DNA from: a bacterium
Lineage (GTDB): Bacteria > Cyanobacteriota > Vampirovibrionia > Obscuribacterales > Obscuribacteraceae
DNA length: 8,475 nt
NCBI GenBank assembly: GCA_030431355.1
Contig: JAUIJG010000223.1
Coordinates: forward strand, 1 to 8,475
Reading direction: 5' to 3'
Part shown: in pieces, positions 5,150 through 8,475 of the stretch
Layout of the letters: every line of letters begins with the position of its first letter
Position numbering within the stretch: position 1 is the stretch's first letter
The notes under the pieces: model-generated
The model's database searches: none
What the model was told of the DNA's origin: nothing
Seen by the model: the letters and a program-made list of their open reading frames with translations, nothing else
Program-made: the position numbers and the translations under genes

Positions 5150-8100
5150 CTAGTCAAGTCCGGGCCCAGGAACAGTAAAAGAGTAGATATGGTCATCTTT
5201 TACTCCTGTATACACTTTGAAGCGGCTGTATTGATCTTGCATGGTGATTATGTTGCCGTCCGGGCTGATTCCCACCAACTCGAAATCTTTGATGCTTTTG
5301 CCGCCCCTGGATTTGTAAGCTGCCTCTTTGGCTGTCCAGAACTTCAAAAACATTTGATCATGGTTCTCCGCCTCTTTCAGCTTTTGCGACTCGGCTTGGT
5401 TTAAGACAAGCTCTGCAATATCTTCTTCCAGAAGCCGTATCTTTTCGATGTCCACTCCGGGAAATCCTGACGCGTCAGGGGAGAAGGTGGCCAGTGCGCA
5501 TGCTAAATCTCTTGTATGGGATATTGAGAGGGGAATATAAACCTTCTTGCCTTCAATCACCGTCGATGCCACTGGTCTCTTATTTTGATCCGCGAGGATA
5601 GATATTTTGTGAGCCTCAATATCTCTCTTGAACGTTTTCGAAAGCAATTCTTGAACAGCTTTTTTTCCTGCTATGCGTCCCAGGAACCATTGCACCTTCC
5701 TTGATTCATCTCTGAATTTAGTGCTATGTACTTTACGCTCTTCTTCACTAAAATGTTTCGCCAGGCATTTTTCATACTCTTCGGGTCTGAGATCGAAATT
5801 TTTAGTCGGCACCCAGACTAGAATTGCTTTGTCTTCATTTCCTAGTTCCAGATGCACTATCTCCTCACTATCATTCCTTGCATTTATTGCTTCAGGTAGG
5901 GCATGAAAACTGTCTAGAACCTCTTGAATAGCTTCTGTTGCGACCTGATTTATCTTGTCCATACTGTACAAAAAATTGGACAATACCATCGCAGATGGTT
6001 CTTCTTCTTCCGTTAAATAGGGGCTTTTCTCTGGAGAGAATTCGAGCAAATTCTCAATCTCTCTGCAGTCCCTTCTCCGGTACAGTTTCTCAAGTTTGAG
6101 TGCTCTACCCTGGGAGATCATCAGGCCAAAGAGGTGGTTTAGCTGGGTAAGGGAAGATTTGCTCTGGTTATTGGTATAGACGGCGATTTTTGGCTTGTCA
6201 GAAAGGATCTCGTTGACTTTCGCGGTTAGAAGACTACCCGGACCTATCTCGACAAAAAAACGGGAGCCGTCGGCATATGCTTTCTCTATGGTCTCTTGAA
6301 ACCGGATCGGCATCTGGAATATGCTGACCGCAAGTTTATCAATCGCTTCTTTGTCTTCGGGGGCTTTATCCGCCAGGGCTGAGGACCAGGTGGGTACGGT
6401 CATTTCTCCAAACTCATATGAGTCACTGAATGAAAACGCCTCTTCCCTGGAAAGTAGACCTTCCACAAGTGGCGTATGATACGGTATTGCCACTGGTGAT
6501 TTTAGAGCGGTGATTCCTTCTTCGCTCAGCTTCAGCGAAAGTTTGTGGAGCGCCTCGCTATCGCCCGTTACGATCATATGTTGTGGGGATAGATCCGCTA
6601 CCAGGTGGATATCAGCATGCAAATCGTCCATATGCTTTTCCACCAACTTCCTGGAGGCGAATATGTTGTAGGTGGATATGAACTCGGTTGATGCTTCAGG
6701 CAAGCTTCTCGCCACCTCGACACTAAACTTATAGAATTTTTCGGCTATAGTCTCTATATTGCTGTAGCCGTTCATAAAATAGCTGCCGTACTCTCCCGTG
6801 CTCAAACCGAGATAGGAGTCTGGCATAAGCTCCATTTCTTTGAGGGCAAAATCCAGGGCAAACTCTATCAGCAACACAGCTGCCACAGCGAACTCCGCTT
6901 TTGTCAGGGCTGCGCTTGCGCTGGCTTTGTTTATTGAACTTTCTGCGGGAAAGATCAAATGACTTGGTAGAATTTCGCAGTCGGCTTGCTTTGCCAGATA
7001 GTCGAGAGAATCAAACGCGACACGGACTATGGGATGGATGAACCATAAATCAGACAACATGAAAGGGTATGCTGATCCCAGGCCAGGTAATAGAAAAGTG
7101 ATATCACCTTTTATACGATCTTTTTCATTTGTGTAATAAATTTCTGAGAGCTTGCCGGAAGCTAATTCCTCTTGGGCTTCTACCACCATAGTAGCCTGGA
7201 TAAGCTTGTCAATCAAATCTTCTCTGGAGCTTGCCACTATTGATAATACTGCACTACTACTGTGTGAGAATCCCTCTTTACCTGCCTTATTCAGGGTGTA
7301 GGCCACATCTTTGAGTCTCAGTTCCGGAGATGCGTTTAGCTTTTCGATAAGAATGGAGAGCTTGATTGTAAGAGCCGCTTCATCGGAAGCACTTACCACT
7401 ATCAGTTCGCTATCTTGCTCGATCTCAACCGGTAGCTTCGGAAGCTTTGTGTTCTCTTTAACGCCTATGAATAGTAGATCCTTCTCTCTACCATCAAGAA
7501 GACCGGCAAACTTAGGTCTGTAATCACCGATCTTCTGGGCGGAGATCCAGGGGCGTCCGATCTGGGGTGAGAAAATAATTGACTTTGTCTTTCCTTTAGA
7601 GAGCTTCAGCTCTTCTCCTGCCGGTAAGGTACTAGTCGACACTGACAATACAGCTTTAACTAGCTGAAAGAGGCTACTATCCGCTTCATTATTCCGGCAT
7701 GAGTTTATGGCGATAGAACCATTTTTACTTAAAAATCTTGTTTCAAGGGATGCGAGTTTTTCAATGAGGGAGTCGTCTTGTTGCCTAATAAAGAGCAGTT
7801 CCAGAGAATCTTCGGTGGCGATCAGGTTGTCTATCTCTTGCGGGATTGATACATAGGCAATTGAATTGTCGATTTCACGGGCAGTCTGGCTAAAATTCTG
7901 TTCTAGAACCACTGAAACAAAACTCTCTTCTCCAATTTTTGAGTCTGATTGAATCAGTATGACCAGATCGTATGACCCTTTCATTAGCTCTTTCGATGAC
8001 AATAGCAGAGCTTCGGACAAACGGGTGCAGGAGCTTTCCAGGTGCCATTCTGTAGGCGCGATATTTTCTATTGATTGACATACGGCATCAAGATCTTCAG

Positions 8101-8311
8101 GCCTTACTCCCAGGATGCAAACAAGGACCTTCTTGCCCATCAATCGCAAACCGGATGCTGACTCTTTGATACAGTCAGAAATCGAAGCACTGTCGATGTC
8201 TATTTCTGTGGCGGTTTGTTCGCTTCGGTAGAGGAAGGAGAACAGTTGCGACAGATTTCCAATTTGGAAAATCGAGCATCCAAGTCCGACCACTGAGAAA
8301 TCAAATTTCAT
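5150..8311 (-). CDS. PfaB-like fusion: degenerate ketosynthase, acyltransferase and Sfp-type phosphopantetheinyl transferase
   Basis: This is a 1053-residue uninterrupted protein. Residues 1-275 are a shortened ketosynthase: FSVVGLGCSIF start (5-15), C95 in ESSCTRLSEALLLSS (92-106) in register with the active-site ACSSSL helix, and NNEADSSLFQLVKAVL (207-222) aligning with the IGHTEAAAG region, where the catalytic His is Asn207. No HGTGT motif remains. Residues 310-375 are the usual KS-AT linker (LRLKDVAYTL, 331-340). The acyltransferase (404 to about 740) has FLLPGLGSAYPFM (406-418), nucleophile S504 in GLSTGEYGS (502-510), and catalytic H612 in IPYHTPLVEG (609-618). After an acidic linker near 759-775, residues 828-1053 form a phosphopantetheinyl transferase with SISHT (929-933), GVDIE (952-956) and FWTAKEAAYK (991-1000), all Mg/CoA-binding acids present. 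The layout recalls PfaB of omega-3 fatty acid synthases plus a PfaE-like enzyme in one chain. It would transfer acyl groups to, and activate, carrier-protein domains of partner synthases upstream. ATG at 8311 follows the upstream stop by 5 nt. Confidence 0.88.
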   Translation of the reverse strand: MKFDFSVVGLGCSIFQIGNLSQLFSFLYRSEQTATEIDIDSASISDCIKESASGLRLMGKKVLVCILGVRPEDLDAVCQSIENIAPTEWHLESSCTRLSEALLLSSKELMKGSYDLVILIQSDSKIGEESFVSVVLEQNFSQTAREIDNSIAYVSIPQEIDNLIATEDSLELLFIRQQDDSLIEKLASLETRFLSKNGSIAINSCRNNEADSSLFQLVKAVLSVSTSTLPAGEELKLSKGKTKSIIFSPQIGRPWISAQKIGDYRPKFAGLLDGREKDLLFIGVKENTKLPKLPVEIEQDSELIVVSASDEAALTIKLSILIEKLNASPELRLKDVAYTLNKAGKEGFSHSSSAVLSIVASSREDLIDKLIQATMVVEAQEELASGKLSEIYYTNEKDRIKGDITFLLPGLGSAYPFMLSDLWFIHPIVRVAFDSLDYLAKQADCEILPSHLIFPAESSINKASASAALTKAEFAVAAVLLIEFALDFALKEMELMPDSYLGLSTGEYGSYFMNGYSNIETIAEKFYKFSVEVARSLPEASTEFISTYNIFASRKLVEKHMDDLHADIHLVADLSPQHMIVTGDSEALHKLSLKLSEEGITALKSPVAIPYHTPLVEGLLSREEAFSFSDSYEFGEMTVPTWSSALADKAPEDKEAIDKLAVSIFQMPIRFQETIEKAYADGSRFFVEIGPGSLLTAKVNEILSDKPKIAVYTNNQSKSSLTQLNHLFGLMISQGRALKLEKLYRRRDCREIENLLEFSPEKSPYLTEEEEPSAMVLSNFLYSMDKINQVATEAIQEVLDSFHALPEAINARNDSEEIVHLELGNEDKAILVWVPTKNFDLRPEEYEKCLAKHFSEEERKVHSTKFRDESRKVQWFLGRIAGKKAVQELLSKTFKRDIEAHKISILADQNKRPVASTVIEGKKVYIPLSISHTRDLACALATFSPDASGFPGVDIEKIRLLEEDIAELVLNQAESQKLKEAENHDQMFLKFWTAKEAAYKSRGGKSIKDFELVGISPDGNIITMQDQYSRFKVYTGVKDDHIYSFTVPGPGLD

Positions 8312-8316
8312 TGGTC

Positions 8317-8475
8317 CTAGTTACCGGATGCGGTAGCAGTGGCGAATCGATTGAAAGACTTGCTTCCTATTCCTGCTAGTGATTCGACCAGGATACATAG
8401 ATTTCCGTCACTACCGTATATAGCCAGATCGCAGACCACTTCTCCGTCGAAGGTTTTATCAACTGTATGCACCAT
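8317..8475 (-). CDS. C-terminal end of a gene upstream of the PfaB-like fusion, probably a polyketide/fatty-acid synthase ending in a dehydratase-like domain
   Basis: The - strand is open from the right edge to the TAG at 8319-8317, giving 52 residues. An ATG falls on the last three bases but is more likely internal than a start. The segment DGEVVCDLAIYGSDG (10-24) followed by NLCILVESLAGIG resembles the closing beta-strands of hotdog dehydratase domains in polyketide and PUFA-type synthases, where '..D..lyd.dG.....i.gl' is common. The final residues are Ser/Ala/Thr-rich and look like an unstructured tail. The stop is 5 nt from the ATG of the PfaB-like gene, and AGGA at the junction (read leftward) may serve as its ribosome binding site, so the two are almost surely one operon. 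The family call is tentative because so little is visible. Confidence 0.5.
   Translation of the reverse strand: MVHTVDKTFDGEVVCDLAIYGSDGNLCILVESLAGIGSKSFNRFATATASGN

Noticed and set aside
5750..6060. Hidden acyl carrier protein in the linker between acyltransferase and phosphopantetheinyl transferase
   Set aside because: The only similar motif is VLDSF near residue 798-802; it lacks the Gly-x-Asp-Ser-Leu context and the helix pattern of a carrier protein.
6840..6910. Membrane helix in the large fusion protein (hydrophobic stretch near residues 473-490)
   Set aside because: It sits where acyltransferases have a buried helix just before the nucleophile elbow, so it is part of the fold.
1..8475. 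CRISPR array, insertion sequence or long direct repeats
   Set aside because: No transposase-like frame, terminal inverted repeat or regularly spaced repeat was seen by eye.

Overview
The window is bacterial: genes are compact, several starts are TTG or GTG, one Shine-Dalgarno site is strong, and no introns are visible. Base composition looks moderate (roughly half G+C, judged by eye). The families present are surface-glycan biosynthesis enzymes and a polyketide or polyunsaturated-fatty-acid-type synthase, which fits a diderm (Gram-negative-like) environmental bacterium. I cannot assign a phylum from the sequence alone.

Layout. On the + strand, positions 1-2379 hold the C-terminal end of a probable membrane glycosyltransferase (GT39/ArnT-like), a family 2 glycosyltransferase with two C-terminal membrane helices, and a phytanoyl-CoA-dioxygenase-like (PhyH) protein whose ribosome binding site overlaps the preceding stop codon. 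On the - strand, 3802 down to 2395 holds a NeuD/PglD-like left-handed beta-helix acyltransferase followed after 4 nt by a WbqC-family protein. Diverging from these on the + strand (3920-5125) is a WecE/RffA-type sugar aminotransferase, with a plausible promoter in the 117-bp divergent spacer. On the - strand, 8475 down to 5150 holds the tail of a gene with a probable dehydratase-like end, then, after 5 nt, one 1053-residue protein. That protein joins a degenerate ketosynthase, an acyltransferase and an Sfp-type phosphopantetheinyl transferase.

How the genes may work together (inference). The aminotransferase would make a 4-amino-4,6-dideoxyhexose on a dTDP carrier. The NeuD-like enzyme would acylate that amino group, with WbqC in an accessory role. 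The glycosyltransferases would move sugars onto a lipid carrier or the envelope. The leftward operon entering from the right edge is the end of a PfaB/Hgl-like secondary-lipid synthase locus that brings its own carrier-protein activating enzyme. Placing a lipid synthase next to amino-sugar genes suggests a glycolipid or lipid-modified glycan, but the sequence does not prove that the two halves act together.

The most unusual item is the single-chain pseudo-ketosynthase/acyltransferase/phosphopantetheinyl transferase at 5150-8311. Its ketosynthase aligns end to end but has lost both catalytic histidines. Its acyltransferase has an altered nucleophile elbow and oxyanion loop. Its phosphopantetheinyl transferase motifs are intact. 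A second oddity is the PhyH protein, where the iron-binding Asp position is Asn and the expected 2-oxoglutarate-binding Arg position is Leu.
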